The translations under genes and the position numbers were made by a program. From Melghirimyces profundicolus (lineage in GTDB: Bacteria; Bacillota; Bacilli; Thermoactinomycetales; DSM-45169), in assembly GCF_003054245.1 (NCBI RefSeq), contig NZ_QBKR01000016.1:25678-89677 (forward strand): a stretch of DNA of 64,000 nt, given 5' to 3'. Shown here in pieces: positions 52,050 to 60,408 of this stretch. The notes under the pieces were generated by a model. That model did not search any database and had not been told where the DNA came from. It worked only from the letters and a program-made list of their open reading frames with translations. Position 1 is the stretch's first letter. The number at the start of each line of letters is the position of its first letter.

Positions 52050-53042
52050 ATGGATGTGATTTTTTGGATCGCAACCAACGTTTTTGGGACGCCCGCGATT
52101 TTGCTCGGCTTTATCGTTTTGATCGGATTGCTTCTGCAAAAAAAGAATGTCAGCCAAGTCATCAGTGGGACATTTAAAGCCACCATCGGTTTTTTAATCA
52201 TCGGAGCCGGAGCCCAAATCATCACCAACGCGTTGAATCTTTTTGAACCGATGTGGAAAGAAGTGTTTGGCATCGCCGAGAAGGAGTTTACCGGCTTTAT
52301 CGGGCAGGAAACTTTCAATAACCGGTTTGGAAGTGCCGTGACCCTGGCCATGGCGCTCGGCTTTCTTCTGAATGTGCTCTTGGCCCGATTTACCCGCTTT
52401 AAGTTTATTTATTTAACGGGGCACATGATGTTTTGGACGACGACGATTTTCGCCGGCATCATTGTCCAGTCTGCCGGCACCGGGATGTCCTTCTGGAAAT
52501 TGGTCCTGTTTTTGACCCTGTTCATGGGCCTTTATTGGACACTGCAGCCGGCTTTGACTCAACCGTTGATGCGCCGGATCACAGGGAATGACCAGATTGC
52601 CCTCGGCCATACCTCGGCTTCGGTGGCATTGTTGGGGGCCGGACTGGGGAAACTGTTCGGCAACCGGGAGAACGACACCGAAAAGATTAAATTGCCATCC
52701 GGATTGGAATTTTTGCGCGACTCTAATGTCATTACGGCCTTGTCCATGGGTGTGCTGTTTTTTGTGGGAGCGTTGATGGTTTCCACCAAGGGAACCCCTG
52801 GAGCTCAGAAACTGATGGAAAAAGCCGGGGAACAAAATTTTCTCATTTATTCCGTCGTGCAGTCCCTGACGTTTGCCGGGGGGATTGCCATTGTGTTAAT
52901 GGGGGTTCGCATGTTTATCGGTGAACTGGTTCCGGCCTTTAAAGGGATTGCCACCAAAATTGTGCCGGGTGCGAAACCGGCGTTGGATGTTCCCGTGGTC
53001 TTTCCCTATGCTCCCAATGCCGTGACCTTGGGTGTTGGCTGA
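52050..53042 (+). CDS. PTS system EIIC component (UlaA/SgaT-like), C-terminally truncated
   Basis: 330 residues with about eight hydrophobic segments and typical UlaA blocks (FKATIGFLIIGAGAQIITNAL; GHTSASVALLGAGLGKLFG; VPVVFPYAPNAV). UlaA proteins are usually about 420-465 residues; here the frame ends with TLGVG and a TGA right after the conserved PVVFPYAPNAV, and the ribosome site of the next gene follows at once. About 100 residues, including the last helices, appear deleted. Function is doubtful. Confidence 0.8.
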   Translation: MDVIFWIATNVFGTPAILLGFIVLIGLLLQKKNVSQVISGTFKATIGFLIIGAGAQIITNALNLFEPMWKEVFGIAEKEFTGFIGQETFNNRFGSAVTLAMALGFLLNVLLARFTRFKFIYLTGHMMFWTTTIFAGIIVQSAGTGMSFWKLVLFLTLFMGLYWTLQPALTQPLMRRITGNDQIALGHTSASVALLGAGLGKLFGNRENDTEKIKLPSGLEFLRDSNVITALSMGVLFFVGALMVSTKGTPGAQKLMEKAGEQNFLIYSVVQSLTFAGGIAIVLMGVRMFIGELVPAFKGIATKIVPGAKPALDVPVVFPYAPNAVTLGVG

Positions 53043-53069
53043 GCTTTTCTTCTAAAGGGGGAAAGATTC

Positions 53070-54062
53070 ATGAGTCGTATTCGAACACTGACAGGGGATA
53101 TCGACCCGGACCAGCTCGGATTCACCTATTCCCATGAACACTTGGTGTGCCGTCCGCCTTATTGGCTCGAAAAAGGCGAGGACGACCTGATTCTGGATGA
53201 TCCTGAAAAAACCAAATCCGATCTGTTGGAGTTCCGTGAAGGCGGAGGACAAAGCATCGTGGATGCCACAGCCGTCGATTATGGCCGGGATGTCCCGGCC
53301 GTGGTCCGACTGGCAAAAGAAACCGGACTTCATATCCTGGGGACAGCCGGTTTTAACAAAAGCTTTTTGTGGACGGCCCCCCTCAAGGAAGATTTAAAGC
53401 CGCTGATCGGAGACTACTCGACTTACGGGGAATGGATTGAAAAGTCGACGGTGGAAGATTTAACTGACTTCGTCGTCCGGGAAGTGGAAGAAGGCATGGA
53501 AGGCACGCCTTATCGTGCGGGACAGGTGAAATTCGGGACCGGTTATAATCGAATGACTCCTTTGGAAGTCAAAACCATTCGTGCCGTTGCCCGGGCTCAC
53601 CACGTGACCCGAGCCCCCATCCATTCCCATACGGAAGCGGGAACCATGGCCCTTGAGCAACTGGAGATCCTCCGTCAAGAAAATGTGGATCCCGGTCATG
53701 TCAGTTTTGGCCATATGGATCGGAATCCCGATTCCTATTATCATGAGCAGATCGCCCGAACCGGTGCGTTTCTCTGCTTTGATGGAATCGCCAAAATCAA
53801 GTACGGTCCGGAAAGCACCCGGATTCATTGCATTCTGGAACTGGTGGAAAAAGGGTATGAAGATCAAATTCTGATCAGTGGAGACACGGCCCGGAAAAGC
53901 TACTACAAATATTACGACCATGGTTTGGGACTGGGATATATCATCAACCGTTGGGTTCCACGGTTCATCGACGAGGCAGATCGGAGAGGGTTGGACGGGG
54001 ATCGGTTAATCAAAAAGTTTTTCGTGAAAAACCCCTCCCGATGTTTTTCATTTAAAAACTGA
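53070..54062 (+). CDS. Phosphotriesterase-family hydrolase, probable sugar-phosphate lactonase
   Basis: 330 residues. Binuclear metal residues of the family are visible: HxH in YSHEHL, the bridging Lys in GQVKFGTG, His in IHSHTEAG and FGHMD, and the Asp in LISGDTARKSYY. Relatives encoded beside PTS genes hydrolyse phosphorylated furanose lactones. It lies 27 bases after the PTS EIIC gene, so a phosphorylated PTS product is a plausible substrate. ATG with AAAGGGGGAAAG upstream. Confidence 0.85.
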   Translation: MSRIRTLTGDIDPDQLGFTYSHEHLVCRPPYWLEKGEDDLILDDPEKTKSDLLEFREGGGQSIVDATAVDYGRDVPAVVRLAKETGLHILGTAGFNKSFLWTAPLKEDLKPLIGDYSTYGEWIEKSTVEDLTDFVVREVEEGMEGTPYRAGQVKFGTGYNRMTPLEVKTIRAVARAHHVTRAPIHSHTEAGTMALEQLEILRQENVDPGHVSFGHMDRNPDSYYHEQIARTGAFLCFDGIAKIKYGPESTRIHCILELVEKGYEDQILISGDTARKSYYKYYDHGLGLGYIINRWVPRFIDEADRRGLDGDRLIKKFFVKNPSRCFSFKN

Positions 54063-54076
54063 AAGGGGGTGGCGGC

Positions 54077-54817
54077 ATGCAATTTCAAGAACAGACTTCC
54101 GAGCGAATTCGGGAAAGCATAAAATCCTCCCCGATAGCCATCCTTCCCATGGGAGCGGTGGAAGCCCACGGGCCTCATTTACCCTTGGGTACGGACAACT
54201 TTCTCGCGGAGGAACTCTCCAAGAGGCTCGCTGAACGGGTGAACGGCTGGGTCCTGCCCATCCTGCCTTACGGACAGGTATGGAGTCTGTCGGATTTCCC
54301 GGGAAGTTTATCCGTTCGCAACGAAACCCTTATTCATCTGCTGACAGACCTGGGGGACAGCCTGGTTCGTCAAGGTTTTCGGATTTGGGTGATCCTCAAT
54401 GCCCATCTCGGAAACGCCGTCGCAGTGAAGGAAGCCGCAAGGAATCTCTACGAACGTCACCCGGGTTTCCGGGTTTTCTATTTCTTCTATCCCGGAACGC
54501 AAAAGGTCATCTCCGAAGTGAGAGAAAGACCCCCCGTCCATCCCACTTACTTTCATGCGTGTGAAATGGAAACCTCCTATATGTTGTACCTTGCCGAAGA
54601 GAAAGTGGATATGTCCAAAGCCATCGATGACGTTCCGGAAATTCCACAGGAATCCGATTTCACCCCAACCCCCTGGAGCACCTTCACCCGGTCCGCTGTA
54701 CTGGGGTATGCGACCTTGGCCAGCCGGGAGAAAGGGGAGCGGGTAATTGAAGCCGCCTTGGATCGAATGACGGAAATCGTCGTCAGGGCCAAAGCAGACC
54801 TGAATGACGAAGTATAA
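54077..54817 (+). CDS. Creatininase-family protein
   Basis: 246 residues of the creatininase/amidohydrolase fold. Metal residues appear in LPMGAVEAHGPHLPLGTDNF; LNAHLGN and CEMETSYM are further family blocks. Such enzymes open or close cyclic amides, including in sugar or nucleotide pathways; the substrate is unknown. 14 bases after the phosphotriesterase-like gene. Confidence 0.85.
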   Translation: MQFQEQTSERIRESIKSSPIAILPMGAVEAHGPHLPLGTDNFLAEELSKRLAERVNGWVLPILPYGQVWSLSDFPGSLSVRNETLIHLLTDLGDSLVRQGFRIWVILNAHLGNAVAVKEAARNLYERHPGFRVFYFFYPGTQKVISEVRERPPVHPTYFHACEMETSYMLYLAEEKVDMSKAIDDVPEIPQESDFTPTPWSTFTRSAVLGYATLASREKGERVIEAALDRMTEIVVRAKADLNDEV

Positions 54818-54875
54818 GGAAAATCCCGTCACCCATTCCAGAGCAACCAAATTGTCATACAGGCAGGTGTGGTAC

Positions 54876-55607
54876 ATGATTGAACGTTTTTTTGCGAAGA
54901 TCGAATCCTTGCTTCGGGAAACCCTGGAGTCGGATAAAGATTTGATCCGGAAAGCGGCGGAGCGGGTGGCCGGGTCGATCCGGAAAGGCGGATTGATTCA
55001 TCTGTTCGGCTGCGGTCATTCCCATCTTTTGACCGAAGAAGTTTTTTACCGGGCGGGAGGCCTTGTTCCGGTACATCCCATACTCCATGAACCCCTCATG
55101 TTGCATGAAGGTGCGTTGCGCTCGTCTGAGTTGGAACGCCAAAACCATTATGCTGAGCGGTTTATGAAGCATGAGGATATCCGTAAGGAGGATGTGGTCA
55201 TCGTTATTTCCACCTCCGGCAGAAATCCCGTTCCCATCGACGTGGCACAGATTGCCAAGGATCAGGGAGCGTATGTGATCGGGATTACTTCCTCGGCTTA
55301 CGCGCAAGAAACATCTAGACACCAAAGCGGAAAGCTCCTCTATCAATGCGTCGATCTCGCGATCGACAATCACGTGCCCAAAGGCGATGCCCTGTTGGAA
55401 CACCCGGAAGTGAATGTCCCTTTCGGTTCGGCCTCCACGATTACAGGAGCCGCCATATTACAGGGAATGTTTGCGGAGGCCATTCAAATGCTCTCCGAAC
55501 AGGGGATTACCCCTCCCGTTTTGTTAAGTGGAAATATTGAAGGAGCGGACGAACACAACCGCCGTTTGGTATCGCAATACAAAGAAAGAATTCCGAACTT
55601 CCGTTAA
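54876..55607 (+). CDS. SIS-domain sugar isomerase-like protein
   Basis: 243 residues. SIS domain of the 'sugar isomerase domain-containing' type: [23 protein letters not shown] with the sugar-phosphate loop and [18 protein letters not shown]. Start ATG at 54876 with AGGTGTGG upstream. Likely acts on a phosphosugar from the PTS pathway. Confidence 0.85.
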   Translation: MIERFFAKIESLLRETLESDKDLIRKAAERVAGSIRKGGLIHLFGCGHSHLLTEEVFYRAGGLVPVHPILHEPLMLHEGALRSSELERQNHYAERFMKHEDIRKEDVVIVISTSGRNPVPIDVAQIAKDQGAYVIGITSSAYAQETSRHQSGKLLYQCVDLAIDNHVPKGDALLEHPEVNVPFGSASTITGAAILQGMFAEAIQMLSEQGITPPVLLSGNIEGADEHNRRLVSQYKERIPNFR

Positions 55608-55632
55608 ATCTACTTCCGACCTTCTTTCTCGG

Positions 55633-55932
55633 GTGATGATCATCAACATTTCTTCCATGAACGCATACACCCCCTTGACCAAAATCCCGGCATACAGCGG
55701 GGCCAAGGCGGCGGTTAGCAATTTCACCCAGTGGCTGGCCGTCCATTTTTCCCGGTCGGGGATTCGGGTCAATGCCATCGCTCCCGGCTTTTTCTTGACG
55801 GAACAAAATCGTCCGCTGTTACTGCGGGATTACGGCACCTTGTTGTGGATGGTGGATGAAAAAGCCTCCGGATTTGTCAACGGGATCGTGGTTCCGGTCG
55901 ACGGCGGATTCTCCGCATACTCCGGGGTCTAG
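55633..55932 (+). pseudogene. C-terminal fragment of an SDR sugar dehydrogenase (UxuB/KduD-like)
   Basis: Encodes the second half of a short-chain dehydrogenase: [26 protein letters not shown] (active-site Ser, Tyr and Lys, in pieces ISSMNAYTP and [10 protein letters not shown]), then [21 protein letters not shown], and ends [14 protein letters not shown]. The Rossmann N-terminus is absent, and about 25 residues between LLLRD and GTLLW are also missing. Clearly degenerate. Confidence 0.8.
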
Positions 55933-55949
55933 AATCAGGAGGGATTCCC

Positions 55950-56600
55950 ATGAAGCAATGGAGGGTACTCAGTCAACTGGTCAAGGAGCGGGTGGTGGCC
56001 GTCATTCGGGGAGAGACCCCGGAACAGGCGGAAGCCGCGGCAGCTGCCTGTTATCGCGGGGGAATCCGGACGTTGGAAGTGACTTTCACCGTGCCGGAAG
56101 CGGAACGGGTCATCGGCAACCTTCGTCGGCGGTTTCCCGAAGCCCTGATCGGGGCCGGGACGGTGTTGGATGCCGAAACGGCGCGGATGGCCATCTCCGC
56201 AGGGGCTTCTTTCGTGGTGAGTCCCCATCCGGAGGAGACCCTCGCCCGGATGTGTCATCGATACCAAGTGCCTTATCTCCCCGGATGCATGACCGTGAAG
56301 GAGATGGTGGGTGCGTTGGAATGGGGTTGCTCCATCCTGAAGTTGTTTCCCGGAAACGCCTTCGGTCCGGCATTCCTAAGATCCTTAAAGGGACCGTTAC
56401 CGCAAGCGGAATTTATGCCAACCGGGGGTGTGAACGTCGAAAACGTCACCGATTGGTTACAGAGTGGAGCGGTGGCGGTCGGGATCGGGGGAGAACTGAT
56501 CCGCCCGGCCGAAAATGGGGATTTCGAGGAAGTGGAGCGAAGGGCGCGGGAGCTGATGGCGAGAGTGAAGACGGATCGGGAGGAAGTCGGAGATGTCTGA
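55950..56600 (+). CDS. eda: 2-keto-3-deoxy-6-phosphogluconate aldolase
   Basis: 216 residues. KDPG/KHG aldolase: VAVIRGETPEQA, the catalytic Glu in IRTLEVTFT, the Schiff-base Lys in CSILKLFPGN and MPTGGV. Cleaves KDPG to pyruvate and glyceraldehyde-3-phosphate. ATG with AGGAGGG upstream. Its flanking SDR and KDG kinase genes are broken, so the pathway is no longer complete here. Confidence 0.92.
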   Translation: MKQWRVLSQLVKERVVAVIRGETPEQAEAAAAACYRGGIRTLEVTFTVPEAERVIGNLRRRFPEALIGAGTVLDAETARMAISAGASFVVSPHPEETLARMCHRYQVPYLPGCMTVKEMVGALEWGCSILKLFPGNAFGPAFLRSLKGPLPQAEFMPTGGVNVENVTDWLQSGAVAVGIGGELIRPAENGDFEEVERRARELMARVKTDREEVGDV

Positions 56601-56991
56601 GGGGGCCGTCGTGATATTGGGCGAGATCATGCTTCGGTTGTCTCCACCGGGGGCAAAGAGAATCGTCCAGGCGGAGAATGACGTCGAGCGGAAGCCAACG
56701 TCGTCGTCTCCCTGTCTTTTTTCGGTCATCCCGTCCGTTATGTCCCCCGATTGCCGGGAAAATGCCTTGAGGGATGCGGTGATTCAGTCTTTCCGTCGAT
56801 ACGGAGTGGATACCCGCTGCACGGTTCGGGGCGGCCGGCGATTCGGGATCTATTTTATGGAACCGGGACAGTCCCTTCGTCCCGCCCGGGTGATTACAAC
56901 CGCAGGAATTCCGCCATGGCGGAAGCCACACCGGAGGAAACCGGGCATACCGATCAGGATTCAATCCGTTTCCGATCATAAAGATCCCTGA
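56593..56991 (+). pseudogene. kdgK: 2-keto-3-deoxygluconate kinase (PfkB family), degenerate
   Basis: Starts as a normal KDG kinase (VVILGEIMLRLSPPGAKRIVQA), overlapping eda by eight bases. Then AEANVVVSLSFFGHPVRYVPR appears in another frame, the first frame resumes with RYGVDTRCTVRGGRRFGIYF, and a third shift gives YNRRNSAMAEATPEE. Similarity ends at about residue 130 of 320. At least three indels plus truncation. Confidence 0.8.
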
Positions 56992-57061
56992 ATAGTTCCA
57001 AACCGGACAGTTTTAAACGATCTGCTTCGTCCACAATGATTAACAAGACGGACGTAACAAG

Positions 57062-57099
57062 CCCCGCCAACGCAATCAAGCGTCAAGGCGGGGTGTTTT
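57062..57099 (+). terminator. Terminator
   Basis: CCCCGCC / GGCGGGG with an 18-base loop, then TGTTTT. It ends the sugar operon and stands before the convergent HMG-CoA lyase gene. Confidence 0.7.
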
Positions 57100-57140
57100 C
57101 AATAAATAAAGCAGGGCGATGATCCAGTTAGCCCATGGGC

Positions 57141-58040
57141 TTAACGAGGGGATTCGTACGCCAGCCCGGCTTTCATCAGCATACCATCCAAAGGCCGTTC
57201 CATCACCGATTCCATCCAGTGGGCAAGGTCGATCAACGCTTGCAGGTTGATCCCAGTATCCTCTCCCATTTGGTGGAACATGTTCACCAGGTCCTCCGTG
57301 CAGACATTACCGACGGCTTTGGGTGCGAAGGGACAGCCGCCGAGTCCGGCGTTGGAAGAATCGAACCGTCTGACACCGGCGTCAAAACCTGCCAACACAT
57401 TTGCCAATCCAAGTCCGCGGGTGTTGTGAAAATGCAAACCAAGCTTGACGTCATCCCCGAAAGCTTTGGTAAAAGCGCGAACGACGTCTTTGATCTGGGC
57501 GGGATTCGCCATGCCGGTGGTGTCAGCCAGAGTGATTTCATGACAGCCGGCCTGAAGAAACGACTCGGCCACCTGAAGGACACGCGAGAGAGGCATCCAT
57601 CCTTCATAGGGGCAACCGAAAGACGTACCCAGAACCCCGACGACGTCTTTTCCCTCCGATACGCATTCTCGTATGACGGGGATCAGTTCATCAAGGGCTT
57701 GATCCACGGTTCGTCTTGCGTTTTTTTGATTGAAGGCATCGCTTGTGGCCGTGACAACATGGAAAACATCCACGTCGGTTGTCAGAGCCCGTTCCAGACC
57801 CGACCGGCTTAAAACCAATCCGGCATACTGAATATCCTCCCGTTTGACCACCTGTTCCATGACCGCTTCGGCATCAGCCATTTGCGGTACGACTTTCGGA
57901 TTGACAAAAGATAACGCTTCGATCTTTTTGATACCGGCATCAATCAACCGGTGGATCCATTCGACTTTGGTGTCGGTCGACAGGATCTTTTTTTCATTTT
58001 GCAAACCATCGCGAGGTCCGACCTCACAAATCTCAATCAT
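57141..58040 (-). CDS. Hydroxymethylglutaryl-CoA lyase
   Basis: 299 residues. DRE-TIM metallolyase: EVGPRDGLQNEK at the N-terminus, metal His in LHFHNTRGLGLAN and the HMGL active-site loop GLGGCPFAPKAVGNVCTEDL with its Cys. Cleaves 3-hydroxy-3-methylglutaryl-CoA (or a close analogue) to acetyl-CoA and acetoacetate. The stop-start overlap of 8 bases with the GntR gene makes a two-gene operon, divergent from the CoA transferase and symporter. Confidence 0.92.
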   Translation of the reverse strand: MIEICEVGPRDGLQNEKKILSTDTKVEWIHRLIDAGIKKIEALSFVNPKVVPQMADAEAVMEQVVKREDIQYAGLVLSRSGLERALTTDVDVFHVVTATSDAFNQKNARRTVDQALDELIPVIRECVSEGKDVVGVLGTSFGCPYEGWMPLSRVLQVAESFLQAGCHEITLADTTGMANPAQIKDVVRAFTKAFGDDVKLGLHFHNTRGLGLANVLAGFDAGVRRFDSSNAGLGGCPFAPKAVGNVCTEDLVNMFHQMGEDTGINLQALIDLAHWMESVMERPLDGMLMKAGLAYESPR

Positions 58041-58704
58041 TTTTTCCCTCCTTCAGGTCCTCCATGCTCAACTCATCCAGATGTTTCAACACCTTGTCCC
58101 GGCCTTGGTAGATGTGCTCGTGCATGGCAATCCTCGCCCGCTCACTGTCTCTGTTTTCAATGGCTTCCAATATGGTCTGGTGGGATTCAAGTGATCGGAT
58201 CCGTTCCAATCGGTCATACCAGTAAAAAGATTGGAAAACGAGGGGCAAAACCACCACTTTTGATATGTGAAAGCGAAGGTGTTCATTATGGGAAGCGACA
58301 TGGATCGCTTCATGAAAATGCTGGTTTGCACGGACAATCTTCAATATACTGGAAATCTCCTCCGGATCTTTCTGATCCATGACCTGTTCGTATAAACGGT
58401 TGGCTTCCCGCATCTGTTGGAGGTCTGTAGGTGTCCGGAATAAAGCCGCCTGGCCGGCTGCATATCCTTCCAGCAATGTACGCAAATCATAAATCTGACG
58501 AATGTCCTCTTTGGAAAAGGATCTTACAATCATGCCGCGTCGGAGCGGGGTTAACAGACCTTCTGATTCCAATTGTTTTAACACTTCCCGAATCGGTGTC
58601 CGACTCACGTTTAATTCTCCGGCAAGGAACTCTTCGGTTAGGCGCATTCCCGGTCTGTATTTTCCGATAATAATGGATTCTTTTATGGTCTGATACGCAT
58701 CCAT
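58033..58704 (-). CDS. GntR-family regulator with FCD domain
   Basis: 223 residues: winged helix (LNVSRTPIREVLKQLESEGL), then a helical FCD ligand domain with metal-type His residues (HFHEAIHVASHNEHL). FadR/VanR-like. It sits in front of HMG-CoA lyase and opposite the CoA transferase; two TTGTATACAA-type palindromes in the intergenic region are its probable binding sites. ATG at 58704. Confidence 0.9.
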   Translation of the reverse strand: MDAYQTIKESIIIGKYRPGMRLTEEFLAGELNVSRTPIREVLKQLESEGLLTPLRRGMIVRSFSKEDIRQIYDLRTLLEGYAAGQAALFRTPTDLQQMREANRLYEQVMDQKDPEEISSILKIVRANQHFHEAIHVASHNEHLRFHISKVVVLPLVFQSFYWYDRLERIRSLESHQTILEAIENRDSERARIAMHEHIYQGRDKVLKHLDELSMEDLKEGKND

Positions 58705-58722
58705 ATCGTCACCTCAATTTAA

Positions 58723-58732
58723 TTGTATACAA
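58723..58732. promoter_or_regulatory. FCD/GntR operator palindrome 1
   Basis: TTGTATACAA, a perfect 10-base palindrome 19 bases upstream of the regulator's start; it matches the TNGTATACNA core used by many FadR/VanR-type regulators. Confidence 0.6.
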
Positions 58733-58828
58733 AAAATGTGTGATCTTTCAAACACTCCTTCGTACTGCTTACTATAGAAGGGTTTGTTCAGGGTAAACAT
58801 GGGCCGTCATGAGCCTTTGTTTGATTTA

Positions 58829-58838
58829 TTGTATGCAA
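58829..58838. promoter_or_regulatory. FCD/GntR operator palindrome 2
   Basis: TTGTATGCAA, one mismatch from the first site, 39 bases upstream of the CoA transferase start. Two sites suggest control of both divergent units. Confidence 0.55.
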
Positions 58839-58876
58839 AGTGTTAATATTTAAAAAACAAGCGGGGTGATACCAGT

Positions 58877-60088
58877 ATGACAGAGGGTCAAAAGGAACGT
58901 CTTCCATTGGAAGGGGTTCGCGTTATCGAATTGGGGACCCTTTTGGCGGGGCCTTTTTCCGGACGATTGCTCGCCGATTTCGGGGCGGAGGTCATTAAAG
59001 TGGAACCTCCCGGCAAGCCCGATCCGATGCGAAATTGGGGGCAGGAAAAGGACGGGGTCGGTCTGTGGTGGCCCATCCAATCCCGGAACAAGAAATCGGT
59101 CACGCTCAATTTGCGTGTCAAAGAAGGCCAGCGGGTATTGAAAGATCTGGTGAAAGAAGCGGATATCTTGATCGAGAATTTTCGCCCCGGGACCATGGAA
59201 AAATGGAACCTCTCCTATGACGAGTTATCCAAAATCAACCCCGGGCTGATCATGGCGCGAACCTCCGGTTTTGGTCAAACGGGTCCCTACAAACACCGGG
59301 CCGGATTCGGCAGCGTGGCGGAGGCGATGGGGGGCTTACGTTATGTCACCGGATTTCCCGATCGTCCTCCGGCACGGATCGGCATCTCCATCGGCGACAC
59401 ACTGGCTGCGTTGTTTTCCACCATCGGCTGCCTGACCGCCCTGCATGAAAGAAAACGCTCGGGCAAAGGTCAGATCGTGGACACCGCCATCTATGAATCC
59501 GTGTTCGGGGTGATGGAAAGCCTGATTCCGGATTATCTGTTGGCCGGTTATATCCGGAAACGAATGGGAAACATTTTGCCGGGGGTGGCTCCTTCGAATA
59601 TCTATTTGACCAAGGACGAAACGTATATCGTCATCGGCGCCAATGCGGATGGCGTGTTCCGAAGATTGTGTGAGGCGATGGGAAAACCGGAACTTGCCGA
59701 TGATCCGAAATTCGCCACCCATTCGGCCCGCGGTCAACACCAAAAGGAGCTGGACGATCGGATCGAACAATGGACTCAAACCCTGGATGCCGAGAAAGTG
59801 CTTTCGGTATTGGAGGAGAAAGGCGTCCCGTCCGGGTTGATTTATTCGGCCAAAGACATTGTCGAAGATCCGCACTATCAAGCACGTGACATGATTATCC
59901 ATACCGAACACCCCCGACTGGGAGAATTTCCGATGCCGGGCATCGTGCCTAAGCTGAGCCGGACCCCCGGAAAAGTCCAGTTTGTCGGTGCTGATCAAAT
60001 CGGAGAACACAACGATGAAATTTACCGGGATCTTCTTCATTACAACCGGGAGAAACTTGAGACTTTAAAAAATCAAAAAGTGATTTAG
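58877..60088 (+). CDS. Class III (CaiB/BaiF) CoA transferase
   Basis: 403 residues. VIELGTLLAGPFSGRLLADFGAEVIKVEPPG (in parts: VIELGTLLAGPFSGRLL, GAEVIKVEPPG), the catalytic Asp in the AIYESVFGVME neighbourhood's preceding IVDTA, and QTGPYKHRAGF are the family hallmarks. Moves CoA between organic acids. Next to HMG-CoA lyase it could activate 3-hydroxy-3-methylglutarate (or a related C5-C6 diacid) using succinyl-CoA. Start ATG with GGGGTGAT upstream. Confidence 0.9.
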   Translation: MTEGQKERLPLEGVRVIELGTLLAGPFSGRLLADFGAEVIKVEPPGKPDPMRNWGQEKDGVGLWWPIQSRNKKSVTLNLRVKEGQRVLKDLVKEADILIENFRPGTMEKWNLSYDELSKINPGLIMARTSGFGQTGPYKHRAGFGSVAEAMGGLRYVTGFPDRPPARIGISIGDTLAALFSTIGCLTALHERKRSGKGQIVDTAIYESVFGVMESLIPDYLLAGYIRKRMGNILPGVAPSNIYLTKDETYIVIGANADGVFRRLCEAMGKPELADDPKFATHSARGQHQKELDDRIEQWTQTLDAEKVLSVLEEKGVPSGLIYSAKDIVEDPHYQARDMIIHTEHPRLGEFPMPGIVPKLSRTPGKVQFVGADQIGEHNDEIYRDLLHYNREKLETLKNQKVI

Positions 60089-60147
60089 GATTGCCGGGAA
60101 TTTTTTTAAACAAAATGTTTTCAAAATTAAAAATAGGGGGTCGGAAC

Positions 60148-60408
60148 ATGGACGGGAAAGTCAAAGAACCGATCCGAAAAAAATGGATCTGGGTGGTACT
60201 GGCGTTGATTTTGCTCGGAAATGTACCGTGGTACTGGCCGAAGGGGATCATTGAACCGATTATTTTCGGTTTTCCTTCCTGGGCTTTTGTTTCAGTGGTT
60301 TTCGCCCTGCTCTTATGCGGCTTTCTCAGCTGGCTGTGTCTGAACCAGTGGAACCTGGTTGAAGAGGTGGAGGAAGAAGAGCGCAAAGGGGAGGGAGAAC
60401 TTCGATGA
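60148..60408 (+). CDS. Small membrane partner of SSS symporter (DUF3311-like)
   Basis: 86 residues, two membrane segments (about 11-28 and 38-62), and an acidic C-terminus (EEVEEEERKGEGE). Small proteins of this kind precede SSS symporter genes in many bacteria. ATG with AGGGGG upstream; overlaps the symporter start by four bases. Confidence 0.8.
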   Translation: MDGKVKEPIRKKWIWVVLALILLGNVPWYWPKGIIEPIIFGFPSWAFVSVVFALLLCGFLSWLCLNQWNLVEEVEEEERKGEGELR

